Shown here piece after piece: positions 51,840 through 61,600 of a DNA stretch of 64,000 nucleotides. The stretch is from positions 124,001 through 188,000 of the forward strand of contig NZ_JACHLK010000012.1 in the NCBI RefSeq assembly GCF_014207955.1, in the 5' to 3' direction. Origin of the DNA: Acidovorax soli. GTDB lineage: Bacteria > Pseudomonadota > Gammaproteobacteria > Burkholderiales > Burkholderiaceae_C. The position numbers and the translations under genes are program-made. Below the pieces are notes generated by a model. The model was given only the letters and a program-made list of their open reading frames with translations, made no database searches and was not told the origin of the DNA. Within the stretch, counting starts at the first letter, position 1. Each line of letters starts with the position of its first letter.

Positions 51840-51858
51840 ATTGTTGCAGTGCAACAAT
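51840..51858. promoter_or_regulatory. 19-bp palindrome upstream of a solute-binding protein gene
   Basis: ATTGTTGCA (51840-51848) and TGCAACAAT (51850-51858) are perfect arms around one base. It ends 24 bp before the ATG. A CTACGTAG palindrome (51783-51790) and two direct GTAGTCC copies (51790 and 51803) lie further upstream. It looks like a regulated promoter. Confidence 0.6.
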
Positions 51859-51882
51859 GGGCTTTTTCGCCTTTCTTTTTCC

Positions 51883-52935
51883 ATGCCACCACCCATGCTC
51901 AGCCGCCGCGCATTTGGCGCCGTATCCGCCCTCTCGGCGGCTGCGGTGTTCGCGCCTGCCGTGCTGTCGCAGCAGGCCACCGCTCCGGGGCTGGGCCGTG
52001 TCACGGTGGCCGTGGGCGGGCAGAGCGTGCTCTACCACCTGCCGCTGGCGCTGGCCGACCTGCTGGGCTATTTTGAGAGCGAGGGCCTGCAGGTCGTGGT
52101 GTCCGACTTTGCCGGCGGTGCCATGGCGCTGCAGGCGGTGCTCAACGGCACGGCCGATGTGGGGTCGGGGGCCTACGAGTACACCATCCGCCAGCAGGTG
52201 CGTGGCAACCACCTGCGTGCGATGGCCTTGCATGGCCGCGCGCCGCAGATTGCCATGGGGGTGTCGCGCAAGGCGCTGCCGCGCTATGACGAACTCTCGG
52301 ACCTGGCAGGCCGGCGCATCGGCGTCTCGGCCCTGGGCTCGTCCACGCACCTCATGGCCGTGCACCTGCTGGCGCGCGCCGGCATGCGCGAGCGCGACGT
52401 CAACTTCATCGGGGTGGGATCGGGCGCGCCGGCCGTGGCGGCGCTGCGCACGGGCCAGGTGCATGCGCTGTGCCATGCCGACCCCATCATGACCCTGCTC
52501 GAACAGAAGATGGATGTGCACATCGTGGGCGACATGCGCACCCTGAAGGGGGCCCACGAGCTGTTCGGCGGCAACATGCCCGCAGGCTGCCTGTACGCTC
52601 CCCATGCCTTCGTGCAAAAGCAGCCGGCGCAGGTGCAGGCGCTCACCAATGCCATTGTGCATGCGCTCAAATGGCTGCAGACTGCGGCGCCCGCCGATCT
52701 GATCAAGCTGGTGCCGCCGAGCTACCTGCTGGGCGACCGGGGCCTGTACCTGGCCGCATTCAGCCGCGTGCGCGAGACCTTCTCGCCCAACGGCCTGATG
52801 CCCGACGACGGGCCCGCCACCGCACTGCGCGTGCTGGGCCGCACCGGCTCTGACGTGGCGGGCGCCAAGGTCGATCTGGCCCGCACCTTCAGCAACGAGT
52901 GGGTGCGCAAGGCACGCTTGAAGTACAACGTCTGA
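51883..52935 (+). CDS. NMT1/THI5-type ABC substrate-binding protein
   Basis: 350 aa. A Tat-like signal (LSRRAFGAVSALSAAAVFAPA) then an SsuA/NMT1 fold: LPLALADLLGYFESEGLQV, DFAGGAMALQAVLNGTADVG, and GVSALGSSTHLMAV. Such receptors bind sulfonates, nitrate, pyrimidine precursors or aromatic acids. No permease gene is adjacent. The ATG at 51895 is an alternative start. A perfect palindrome in the promoter suggests tight control by a dimeric regulator encoded elsewhere. Confidence 0.87.
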   Translation: MPPPMLSRRAFGAVSALSAAAVFAPAVLSQQATAPGLGRVTVAVGGQSVLYHLPLALADLLGYFESEGLQVVVSDFAGGAMALQAVLNGTADVGSGAYEYTIRQQVRGNHLRAMALHGRAPQIAMGVSRKALPRYDELSDLAGRRIGVSALGSSTHLMAVHLLARAGMRERDVNFIGVGSGAPAVAALRTGQVHALCHADPIMTLLEQKMDVHIVGDMRTLKGAHELFGGNMPAGCLYAPHAFVQKQPAQVQALTNAIVHALKWLQTAAPADLIKLVPPSYLLGDRGLYLAAFSRVRETFSPNGLMPDDGPATALRVLGRTGSDVAGAKVDLARTFSNEWVRKARLKYNV

Positions 52936-53077
52936 GCCTGCGCAGCGCACCGAGGGTGCGGGTGGCACGATTGTCCGAAAAATGCGCTTTCGGGTCGGGA
53001 AGATGGCTTACATTGGTCGGCGCTCCGGATGCGTAACCTCCGGATACCCAACCCCAGCCAACAAGGACTGCCTCACC

Positions 53078-53230
53078 ATGTCGTTCACCCTCAGCATCGG
53101 CCCGCTCGTCTCCCTGATTGCGGGCATCCTCATCCTCGTCATGCCGCGCCTGCTCAGCACCATCGTGGCGATCTACCTCATCGTCATGGGTGTACTAGGA
53201 CTCATGGGCATGCATTCGCTGAAGCTTTGA
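53078..53230 (+). CDS. DUF3096-type 50-aa membrane miniprotein
   Basis: 50 aa: MSFTLSIGPLVSLIAGILIL then a second hydrophobic stretch (LSTIVAIYLIVMGVLGLMG). Two membrane helices separated by MPRLL, as in DUF3096 proteins of unknown function. The start is preceded by an AAGGA-containing stretch. A hairpin repeat of about 100 bp follows directly. Confidence 0.8.
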   Translation: MSFTLSIGPLVSLIAGILILVMPRLLSTIVAIYLIVMGVLGLMGMHSLKL

Positions 53231-53237
53231 CAGTGCG

Positions 53238-53338
53238 GAGCGACTGAGAAAACTCCCCTGGCGTCGTTGCTCCGTCTTGCCGTACTTTCAGTACTGTCTG
53301 CGACGAGGCGCCTAGCCAGGAAAGTTTTTCAGCCGCTC
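53238..53338. repeat. intergenic palindromic repeat, copy 3
   Basis: A 101-bp imperfect palindrome. Outer arms GAGCGACTGAGAAAACT and AGTTTTTCAGCCGCTC pair with few mismatches, inner marks are CGTCGTTGC and GCCTAGCC, and the centre is GTACT (53282-53286) and AGTAC (53290-53294) around TTC. It lies between convergent genes. Confidence 0.72.
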
Positions 53339-53384
53339 TTGAGTGCAGGGTCTGTCCGTTCAAGACGCAGCAGACCCTTGGGAT

Positions 53385-54965
53385 TCAACGCTTTTTGACT
53401 TTGGACGGCGTGCCGCCGCGCTTGACGGGGGCGGACGGCGGGGCCTTGGCGGTACTTTGCTTGTTGTTGCCGCGGGCCTGCACCACGTTGCGCACGTTCG
53501 ATGAACGCACCTGCGTGCTGGCTGCGGCGACGGCGGCGCGCACGGGCAGGTAGACCACGATCTGCTGGCCCAGCTTGAAGGCGGCGCTGGCCTTCACGTC
53601 GTTCCAGTCGGCCACGTTGCTGGCGCTCAGGTTGTAGCGCTTGGCCACGCTGGCCACGGTTTCGCCCTTGCGGGCGCGCACCGTGGTGCGGCGCGTGACG
53701 ATCTCGGGGGCGAAGGCCAGCTGGCCGTTGTCCGCCAGGTGCGAGGACACGTCCTCGCGCGTGGTCACCGAGCGCGGCACCATCAGTGCCGAGCCCGCCT
53801 TGATCAGCATGCGCGGCGGAATGTTGTTCATGCTGCGCAGGTCGGCCTCGCTCATGCCGGTGCGCTGGGCTGCGTCGGCCACCGTCATGGTGGTGGGCAC
53901 GGACCACACGGTCCAGCTGGCGTACTGGCCTTCGCGGCGCGCTTCGAGGTTGCGCTGGAAGACTTTGGCGTTGTCCCAGGGCAGCAGGATCTGCGGCGTG
54001 CCGGCCGCCAGGATCACCGGGCGCTTGTACGAGGGGTTGAGCGCGCGGAAATCGTCCTCGCGGATGCCCGACAGGCTGGCCACCAGCGCCACATCGATGT
54101 CGTGCGTGATGTCCACCGTCTGGAAGTAGGGGTGGTTCTCGATCAGCGGCAACTCGGTCTTGAAGGCATCGGGGTTGGCCACGATGTTCTTCACCGCCTG
54201 CAGCTTGGGCACGTACAGCCGGGTTTCGGCCGGCATGTTCAGGTCGGTGTAGCCCGTGCCAAGGCCCGCCTTCTGGTTCTTTGCAATGGCGCGGCCCACG
54301 CTGCCTTCGCCCCAGTTGTAGGCGGCCAGGGCCAGGTGCCAGTCGCCAAACATGCCGTAGAGTTTTTGCAGGTAGTCGAGCGCCGCACGGGTCGAGGCCA
54401 GCACGTCGCGCCGGTCATCGCGAAAGGCGTTCTGCTTGAGGTCGAAATAACTGCCCGTGGCCGGCATGAACTGCCACATGCCCGCGGCCTTGGCGCTGGA
54501 GACGGCCTGCGGGTTGAACGCGCTTTCGATGTAGGGCAGCAGCGCCAGCTCGGTGGGCATGCCGCGGCGCTCCAGCTCCTCGACGATGTGGAACAGGTAC
54601 TTGCTCGAGCGCTCCGTCATGCGCTGGATGTAGTCGGGCCGCGTGGCATACCACTGCTCGCGGTCCTGCACCAGCTCGTGCTGCAGGTCGGGCATGGCAA
54701 AGCCGCGGCGTATGCGGTCCCACAGGTCGGCCGGGGCCGACAGCGAGGCCACGCCGCCACCATTGAAGGCGTTCACCGCCATGATGGGCTGCAGCGGCCC
54801 ATTGGGGATGAGTGGCGTGTGCGCGGGGCGGGCAGGGGTCTTGTTGTTGGTGGGGATGGCGGGGCCGTCGGATGCGCCGCCCGCCACGGTGGTGTCGGTT
54901 CCGGTGGTGGCGCAGCCAGTCAGCCAGAGCATGCCAGCCAGGCATGCGATGTGCACAATTTTCAT
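53385..54965 (-). CDS. mltD: membrane-bound lytic murein transglycosylase D
   Basis: 526 aa lipoprotein (lipobox LTGC at about residue 18). The transglycosylase domain has the catalytic glutamate in LPYIESAFNPQAVSSAKAAGMWQFMP and later LAAYNWGEGSVGRAI. The C-terminal half carries LysM modules (SVPTTMTVADAAQRTGMSE and VRARKGETVASVAKRYNLS) for peptidoglycan binding, ending in a Lys-rich tail. It cleaves glycan strands with 1,6-anhydro products. Its ATG overlaps the gloB stop. Confidence 0.95.
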   Translation of the reverse strand: MKIVHIACLAGMLWLTGCATTGTDTTVAGGASDGPAIPTNNKTPARPAHTPLIPNGPLQPIMAVNAFNGGGVASLSAPADLWDRIRRGFAMPDLQHELVQDREQWYATRPDYIQRMTERSSKYLFHIVEELERRGMPTELALLPYIESAFNPQAVSSAKAAGMWQFMPATGSYFDLKQNAFRDDRRDVLASTRAALDYLQKLYGMFGDWHLALAAYNWGEGSVGRAIAKNQKAGLGTGYTDLNMPAETRLYVPKLQAVKNIVANPDAFKTELPLIENHPYFQTVDITHDIDVALVASLSGIREDDFRALNPSYKRPVILAAGTPQILLPWDNAKVFQRNLEARREGQYASWTVWSVPTTMTVADAAQRTGMSEADLRSMNNIPPRMLIKAGSALMVPRSVTTREDVSSHLADNGQLAFAPEIVTRRTTVRARKGETVASVAKRYNLSASNVADWNDVKASAAFKLGQQIVVYLPVRAAVAAASTQVRSSNVRNVVQARGNNKQSTAKAPPSAPVKRGGTPSKVKKR

Positions 54966-55741
54966 CGAAACTCGTTCTTCCATTGGCGCAGGGCAGCCAG
55001 CACTGCCACCGCGTCGTGTTGATCGGTCTGCTGGTGGAACCGCTGTGCCGCCTCGCGCACCCCGGACTCGCGCACGCGCAGAAAAGGGTTCACCGCGCGC
55101 TCCTGCGCAATGGTCGACGGCAAGGTGGGCACCTTGCGTGCCCGCTGTGCCTCGCACCAGCCGAGGTAGTGGACCAGATCCTGGTTGCCAGGTTCCACCG
55201 CGCGCGCGAATTTCAGGTTCGATAGTGTGTATTCGTGCGCACAGCACACCCGTGTGTTGCCGGGCAGGGCCGCCAGCTGGTCGAGCGAATCGAGCATCTG
55301 CGCCGGTGTGCCCTCGAACAGCCGACCGCAGCCGGCCGAGAACAGGGTATCGCCACAGAACAGCGCCGGCGTGCCGTCGCCCAGGTCCGCGCAGTAAAAG
55401 GCGATGTGCCCTGCCGTATGGCCCGGTACGTCCAGCACGGTGAAATGCAGGCCCGCCACATCCACCGTGTCACCGGCGGACAGGCGCACCAGCGGCTCGG
55501 GGATCTTCTCGCGTGCCGGGCCGTACACGGTGGCCCCGGTGGCCTCACGCAGCACGTCCACTCCACCCACGTGGTCGTTGTGGTGGTGCGTGACTAGAAT
55601 GGCCTGCAATCGCAGTCCCTGGTCGTGCAAAGCCTTCTGAACCGGTGCGGGATCTCCCGGGTCCACGACAATGGCCTGGCGTGCGTCGTGCAGCATCCAG
55701 ATGTAGTTGTCGGCAAAGGCGGGCAGCGGTAGCAGGTTCAT
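54962..55741 (-). CDS. gloB: hydroxyacylglutathione hydrolase (glyoxalase II)
   Basis: 259 aa metallo-beta-lactamase fold. The dinuclear metal motif THHHNDH, the second histidine in VPGHTAGHI, aspartate in FCGDTLFSAGCGRLFEG and CAHEYT are all present, as is the glutathione-binding C-terminal part. It converts S-lactoylglutathione to lactate and glutathione. Its start codon overlaps that of the divergent methyltransferase. A TATAAT sits ten bases upstream on its strand, predicting a leader of only a few bases. Confidence 0.96.
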   Translation of the reverse strand: MNLLPLPAFADNYIWMLHDARQAIVVDPGDPAPVQKALHDQGLRLQAILVTHHHNDHVGGVDVLREATGATVYGPAREKIPEPLVRLSAGDTVDVAGLHFTVLDVPGHTAGHIAFYCADLGDGTPALFCGDTLFSAGCGRLFEGTPAQMLDSLDQLAALPGNTRVCCAHEYTLSNLKFARAVEPGNQDLVHYLGWCEAQRARKVPTLPSTIAQERAVNPFLRVRESGVREAAQRFHQQTDQHDAVAVLAALRQWKNEFR

Positions 55742-56564
55742 GAGCGATCAAATTATAGGTTTGCACCATTGGTTCGATTCCCCGCCCGGCCGTTACCTGC
55801 TGGCCTGGGAGCAGACCCGCCTGGACGAAGCGGTGGCCGACCTCTTTGGCTACCACGCCGTGCAGCTGGGCATGCCGCTGCTGGACGGCCTGCGCACCAA
55901 CCGCATGCCCAACCAGTGGCTGGTGCTGGGCCAGGAGGCCGCGGACGCCGAAGGCCTGCTACCGGATGCTTCCCCCCTGCGCGCAGATGGCACGCCGCGC
56001 CAGGCCATCGCCCTGCTGGCCGAACCCGTGGCATTGCCCTTTGCCGAAGCCAGCCTCGACCTGGTGGTGCTGCCGCACACGCTGGAGCTGAGCATCGACC
56101 CCCACACCGCGCTGCGCGAGGTGGAGCGCGTGCTGGTGCCCGAGGGGCGCGTGGTCATCAGCGGCCTCAACCCCATGAGCCTGTGGGGCCTGCGCCAGCG
56201 CCGCGCACGGCTGTACCAGCGTTTTGGCCGCGGCAGCCTCTACCTGCCCGATGTGGGCGAATTCATCGGCTACCGCCGCCTGCGCGACTGGCTGCGGCTG
56301 CTCAGCTTCGAAGTGGAGTCGGCGCAGTTCGGCTGCTACCGCCCTGCGGTGCGCAGCAGCCAGTGGATCGAGCGCTTTGGCTGGATGGACCCGCTGGGCG
56401 AGCGCTGGTGGCCCATCTTCGGCGCAGGCTACTTCATCGTGGCCGTCAAGCGCGTGCACGGCATGCGCCTGCTCGGCCCCGCCTGGCGCACGGCAAAGCA
56501 GCGCAACGCCGCCACCGTGCCGGTGGCCCACCGCACGCCATCGCCCCCGGCCCATCGGCGCTGA
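55740..56564 (+). CDS. class I SAM-dependent methyltransferase (DUF/UbiE-like)
   Basis: 274 aa. A methyltransferase core of type 11: the glycine-rich SAM loop is weak, but LALPFAEASLDLVVLPHTLELS and the helix-strand LREVERVLVPEGRVVISGLNP are clear. The C-terminal GAGYFIVAVKRVHGMRL is typical of a proteobacterial gloB-linked methyltransferase. Substrate unknown. Translation starts at the ATG sharing bases with the gloB start on the other strand. rnhA follows 51 bp after its stop, giving the common gloB / methyltransferase-rnhA order. Confidence 0.88.
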   Translation: MSDQIIGLHHWFDSPPGRYLLAWEQTRLDEAVADLFGYHAVQLGMPLLDGLRTNRMPNQWLVLGQEAADAEGLLPDASPLRADGTPRQAIALLAEPVALPFAEASLDLVVLPHTLELSIDPHTALREVERVLVPEGRVVISGLNPMSLWGLRQRRARLYQRFGRGSLYLPDVGEFIGYRRLRDWLRLLSFEVESAQFGCYRPAVRSSQWIERFGWMDPLGERWWPIFGAGYFIVAVKRVHGMRLLGPAWRTAKQRNAATVPVAHRTPSPPAHRR

Positions 56565-56615
56565 CGCGACGCTGTCGCCCTTAGACTCCTGGGTAGTGAA
56601 GAACAGGAATCGATC

Positions 56616-57065
56616 TTGAACGAAGTAGTCATTTACACCGATGGCGCCTGCAAGGGCAATCCCGGCCCGGGCGGCTGGGGCGTGCTGCTGCGCGCGGGCA
56701 CGTCGGAGAAGGAATTGTTCGGCGGCGAGCTGGGCACCACCAACAACCGCATGGAGCTGCTGGCCGTGATCGAGGCGCTGGCCGCCCTGAAGCGCCCCTG
56801 CGCCGTCACCCTGTACCTGGACAGCGAATACGTGCGCAAAGGCATCACCGAATGGATCCACGGCTGGAAGGCCCGGGGCTGGCGCACGGCCACCAAGGCC
56901 CCGGTGAAGAATGTGGAGCTCTGGCAGCGCCTCGATGCCCTGGTCTCGGGCGGCGGCCACCGCATCGACTGGCGCTGGGTCAAGGGCCATTCGGGCGACC
57001 CCGGCAACGAGCGCGCCGACCAACTGGCCAACAAGGGCGTGGACAAGGCCCTGGGCAGGATCTGA
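56616..57065 (+). CDS. rnhA: ribonuclease HI
   Basis: 149 aa starting at a TTG (56616) with CAGGAA nine bases upstream. The DEDD catalytic set is complete: [36 protein letters not shown] and [15 protein letters not shown]. It degrades RNA in RNA-DNA hybrids. dnaQ, often next to rnhA, is not present downstream. Confidence 0.96.
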   Translation: MNEVVIYTDGACKGNPGPGGWGVLLRAGTSEKELFGGELGTTNNRMELLAVIEALAALKRPCAVTLYLDSEYVRKGITEWIHGWKARGWRTATKAPVKNVELWQRLDALVSGGGHRIDWRWVKGHSGDPGNERADQLANKGVDKALGRI

Positions 57066-57219
57066 CAGGCGGCCAAGGGTTTACCAGCAGCCATCTGTCT
57101 CCAAAGCCCCACCGCTGAAATCGCCGGAAGCTGCGGTTTTGGACACACACTGATACATTGGTGGATGGCCCGCAGTTCCGGGCCATTCCACCGATTTCAC
57201 TGCTGTTGCTGGTCCATCC

Positions 57220-58617
57220 ATGGCGTCCAAAACCCGATATCTCGTTGTTGCTGTCGTCGGCATCGCTGCCGCATCGGGGGCCGCATGGTGGCTTCAGCGC
57301 CCGGCCGCGCCAGCGAAGACGGACGCTGCCGCCGCACCTGCGGGTGGCGCACGCGGCCCGGGCGGGCAGGGCGGGCAGGGCGGCGCGGGCCGTGTGGTGG
57401 CCGTGGAGGCCACGCCCGTGCGCCAGATGGCCCTGCGCGACGACGCCGAGGCCGTGGGCAGCCTGCGCTCGCGCCGCAGCGTGGTGCTGCGCCCCGAGGT
57501 CAGCGGGCGCATCACGGCGCTGCATTTCACCGATGGCCAGCGCGTGCGCCAGGGCCAGGTGCTGGTGCAGTTCGACGACCAGTTGCCCCGGGCCCAGGTG
57601 CAGCAAAGCCAGGCCGAGCTGTCCATCGCCCAGGCCAACCACAAGCGCAACCAGGAGCTGGTGGCCCAGGGTTTCATCAGCCAGCGCTCGGTCGACGAGA
57701 GTGCGGCCAACCTCGAAGTTGCCCAGGCCAAGCTCGCGCTGGCCCAGGCCACGGCCTCGCGCCTGCGCATCCTGGCACCGTTCGACGGCATTGCCGGTAT
57801 CCGCGGCGTGAATGTGGGTGACTACCTCAAGGACGGCGCCGACATCGTCAACGTGGAAGACCTGGACGCCGTGTACGTGGACTTCCGCCTGCCCGAGCGC
57901 CTGCAGGCCAAGGTGCGCACCGGCCAGACGGCGCGCGTGGCCTTCGATGCACTGCCCGGCGTGCGTTATGCGGCCGTCGTCCAGGCCATCAACCCGCAGA
58001 TCGACGCCGATGGCCGCGCCGTGGCCGTGCGCGGCTGCATCGACAACCGCCGCCTGCAGCTGCGCCCGGGCATGTTCGCGCGCGTGACCACGGTGTTCTC
58101 CGAGCGTGCCAACGCGCGCGTGGTGCCCGAGGAGGCCATCGTGCCCGAGGGCAGCAACGCCTTTGTCTTCAAGGTGATCGACGGCAAGGAGCCCGGCACC
58201 CGCGTGAGCCAGCGCACCGCCGTGAAGCTGGGCGTGCGCGCCCCCGGCTTCGTCGAGGTGGTGGACGGCCTGGCCGCCGATGACCTGGTTGTCACGGCAG
58301 GCCAGCAGCGCATCCAGCGCGACGGCACGGCCGTGCGCGTGGTGGTGCTGGGCCAGCCCGAGGCCGGCAAGGCCAAGGGCAGCGCCGGCCCAGCCCGGGC
58401 TGCCTCGGGTGCGGCATCGGGCGCGGCCACCGCAGCCGATGCCCCCGCATCGGCCGCACCGGCCGTGCCCGCAGCCGCCCCTGCGCCGGCCCCCGTGGTG
58501 GTGGCCGCCGCCCCCCAGCCCGCACTGGTGGAGCCGCTGCCCGGCCCCAACCCCTGCCAGGCCGCAGTGGCCACCCCGGGCCGCCCGGCCCCTGCCGCCG
58601 CGCGCCAGCCCGCCTGA
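57220..58617 (+). CDS. RND efflux periplasmic adaptor (membrane fusion protein)
   Basis: 465 aa. An N-terminal membrane anchor (about 7-26), the biotinyl-lipoyl half-motifs PEVSGRITALHFTDGQRVRQG and APFDGIAGIRGVNVGDYL, an alpha-hairpin between them, and a beta-barrel domain. The last 90 residues are an unusual Ala/Pro-rich low-complexity tail (AAPAVPAAAPAPAPVVVAAA). It should bridge the RND pump encoded next to an outer-membrane channel, which is not in the window. The anchor type suggests MexC/AcrA-like or VexA-like groups. Confidence 0.93.
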   Translation: MASKTRYLVVAVVGIAAASGAAWWLQRPAAPAKTDAAAAPAGGARGPGGQGGQGGAGRVVAVEATPVRQMALRDDAEAVGSLRSRRSVVLRPEVSGRITALHFTDGQRVRQGQVLVQFDDQLPRAQVQQSQAELSIAQANHKRNQELVAQGFISQRSVDESAANLEVAQAKLALAQATASRLRILAPFDGIAGIRGVNVGDYLKDGADIVNVEDLDAVYVDFRLPERLQAKVRTGQTARVAFDALPGVRYAAVVQAINPQIDADGRAVAVRGCIDNRRLQLRPGMFARVTTVFSERANARVVPEEAIVPEGSNAFVFKVIDGKEPGTRVSQRTAVKLGVRAPGFVEVVDGLAADDLVVTAGQQRIQRDGTAVRVVVLGQPEAGKAKGSAGPARAASGAASGAATAADAPASAAPAVPAAAPAPAPVVVAAAPQPALVEPLPGPNPCQAAVATPGRPAPAAARQPA

Positions 58618-58659
58618 GCAACCTGGCACCCTTTCACCGCACCCTGCTGGGCCACCGCC

Positions 58660-61600
58660 ATGCAACTCGCTGAACTCTCGATCCGCCGGCCGGTGTTTGC
58701 CACCGTGCTGTCGCTGCTGGTGCTGCTGATCGGCGCCGTGAGCTTCACGCGCCTGTCAGTGCGCGAGTACCCCAAGATCGACGAGCCGGTGGTCACCGTG
58801 AGTGTGCGCTACGCAGGGGCCTCGGCCGAGGTGATCGAATCGCAGGTCACCAAGCCACTCGAAGACTCGATCGCCGGCATCGACGCGGTGGACGTGATCA
58901 CCTCCATCAGCCGAGCCGAGCAAAGCCAGATCAGCGTGCGCTTTCGCCTGGAGAAGGACGCCGACAACGCCGCCGCCGAGGTGCGCGACCGCACGGCGCG
59001 TGTGCGCAACCGCCTGCCCGATGCGGTGGACGAGCCCGTGATCGCCAAGGTCGAGGCCGATGCCTCGCCCGTGATGTGGCTGGCCTTCAGCAGCGACACG
59101 CGCACCCCGCTGGAGATCAACGACCTGCTCAACCGCATCGTCAAGCCGCGCCTGCAGACCGTGACCGGTGTGGCCGACGTGCCCATCTACGGTGAGCGCC
59201 GCTACGCCATGCGCGTGTGGCTCGACCCCGAGCGCATGGCCGGCTACCGCCTGACCACGCAGGACGTGGAAGACGCCATCCGCCGCAACAACCTGGAGCT
59301 GCCCGCCGGCCGCATCGAGTCGCAGCAGCGCGAGTTCAGCGTCACCTCGCAGACCGACCTGGCCAGCCCGGCGCAGTTTTCCAACGTGGTGATCCGCACC
59401 GTCAACGGCTTTCCGGTGCGCATCCGCGACGTGGCGCGCGTGGAGGAGGGCGCCGCCAGCGACCGCAGCCGTGTGCGCCTGAACGGGCGCGAAGCCATCT
59501 CCCTGGGCGTGATCCGCCAGGCCACGGCCAACCCGCTGGAGCTGTCGGCCGGCGTGCGCGCCATGCTGCCCACGCTCAAGGCCGACCTGCCGCCCGACAT
59601 CGCCATCGACATCGCCAACGACAACTCGCTGTTCATCGACCGCTCGGTGAAAAGCGTCTACACCACCATCGCCGAGGCCGTGGTGCTGGTGGCCCTGGTG
59701 ATCTTCGTCTTCTTGCGCACGGCGCGCGCCTCCATCATTCCCATCGTCACCATCCCGGTGAGCCTGGTGGGCAGCTTCGCGCTGATGTCGCTGGCGGGCT
59801 TTTCGATCAACACGCTCACCCTGCTGGCCCTGGTGCTGGCCATCGGCCTGGTGGTGGACGACGCCATCGTGATGCTGGAGAACATCTACCGGCACATCGA
59901 GGAGGGGCTCGACCCGTTCTCGGCCGCGATCAAGGGGGCGCGTGAAATCGGCTTTGCCATCGTCGCCATGACGCTGACCCTGGTGGCCGTGTATGCGCCG
60001 CTGGCCTTCACGCCGGGCCGAACGGGGCGGCTGTTTGTGGAGTTCGCGCTGGCGCTGGCCGGTGCCGTGGTGGTCTCGGGCTTCGTGGCGCTCACGCTCT
60101 CGCCCATGATGTGCTCGCTGCTGCTCAAGCACAACCCCAACCCCAACTGGTTCGACCGCTCCATGGAGCGCTGGCTCACGGCCCTGTCGGATGCCTATGG
60201 CCGCCTGCTGCGTTGGGTCGTCACCGCGCGCTGGGGTGGCCGCTCGGGTGGTGGTGGCGTGCGCGGCGCGCTGTTCCAGGCGCGCTGGCTGGTGGTTCTG
60301 GCCATGGTGGCCAGCGGCGCCGCGCTGGTGCTGGTCTACCCCGGCATGCGCCAGGAGCTCTCGCCGCTGGAAGACCGCGGCACCATCCTGGTCAACGTCA
60401 CCGCACCCGACGGCGCCACGCTGGAGTACACCAACCGCTATGCGCTGGAGCTCGAAAAGGTGGGCCGCGATTACCCCGAGTTCGACCGCATCTTCGCCAA
60501 CATCGGCAACCCCACGGTGGCGCAGGGCAGCGTGATCTACCGCACGGTGGACTGGGAGAACCGCTCGCGCAGCACGCTCAACATGGTGCGCGAGCTGCAG
60601 CCCAAGGTGGTGGGTCTGCCGGGGGTCAACGCCTTTTTGATCACGCCGCCCTCGCTGGGCCAGCCGTTCCGCGCGCGCCCGCTGACCTATGTGATCCAGA
60701 CCTCCGACAGCTACGAGAACCTCAACGCCGTGTCCAACGCCATGATGGCCGAGATCGCCAAGAACCCCGGCATCATCTCCCCCGAGGCCGATCTGCGCCT
60801 GAACAAGCCCGAGCTGCGCATCGCCGTCAACCGCGACCGCGCCGCCGACCTGGGCGTGAGCGTGGACGTGGTGGCCCGGGCCATCGAGACCATGCTGGGC
60901 GGGCGCACCGTGACGCGCTACAAGCGCGACTCCGAGCAGTACGACGTGATCGTGCAGACCCAGGCCAGCGGCCGCACCACGCCCGAGAACATCGACAGCA
61001 TCTACGTGCGCGGCCGCAACGATGCGATGATCCCGCTCTCGAGCCTGGTCAACGTCAAGGAAAGCGTAAGCCCGCGCGAGCTCAACCACTTCGGCCAGCG
61101 CCGCTCGGTCACCATCACAGCCAACCTGTCGCCCGAATACTCGCTGGGCGAGGCCCTGGGCTTCATGGACGCCACGGCCGCCAAGGTGCTCAAGCCCGGC
61201 TACACCACCGACCTCAACGGCACCTCGCGCGAATTCCGCAGCTCGCAGGGCGCGCTGGGCATTGTCTTCCTGCTGGCGCTGGTGTTCATCTTCCTGGTGC
61301 TGGCGGCGCAGTTCGAAAGCTTCATCGACCCGCTGGTGATCATGGTCTCGGTGCCGCTGTCCATGATCGGTGCGCTGCTGGCGCTCAAGTGGAGCGGGGG
61401 CTCGCTCAACGTGTACTCGCAGATCGGCCTGATCACCCTGGTGGGGCTGATCACCAAGCACGGCATCCTGATCGTGGAATTCACCAACCAGCTGCGCGAG
61501 CAGGGCCTGGAGATGGTGGATGCGCTGGTCAAGGCCTCGGCCCAGCGCCTGCGCCCCATCCTTATGACCACGGGCGCCATGGTGCTCGGCGCCATCCCGC

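Noticed and set aside
52982-53077. N-terminal extension of the DUF3096 miniprotein from an upstream ATG
   Set aside because: The extra 32 residues are not hydrophobic or family-like, and the ATG at 53078 starts exactly at the membrane protein's usual beginning.
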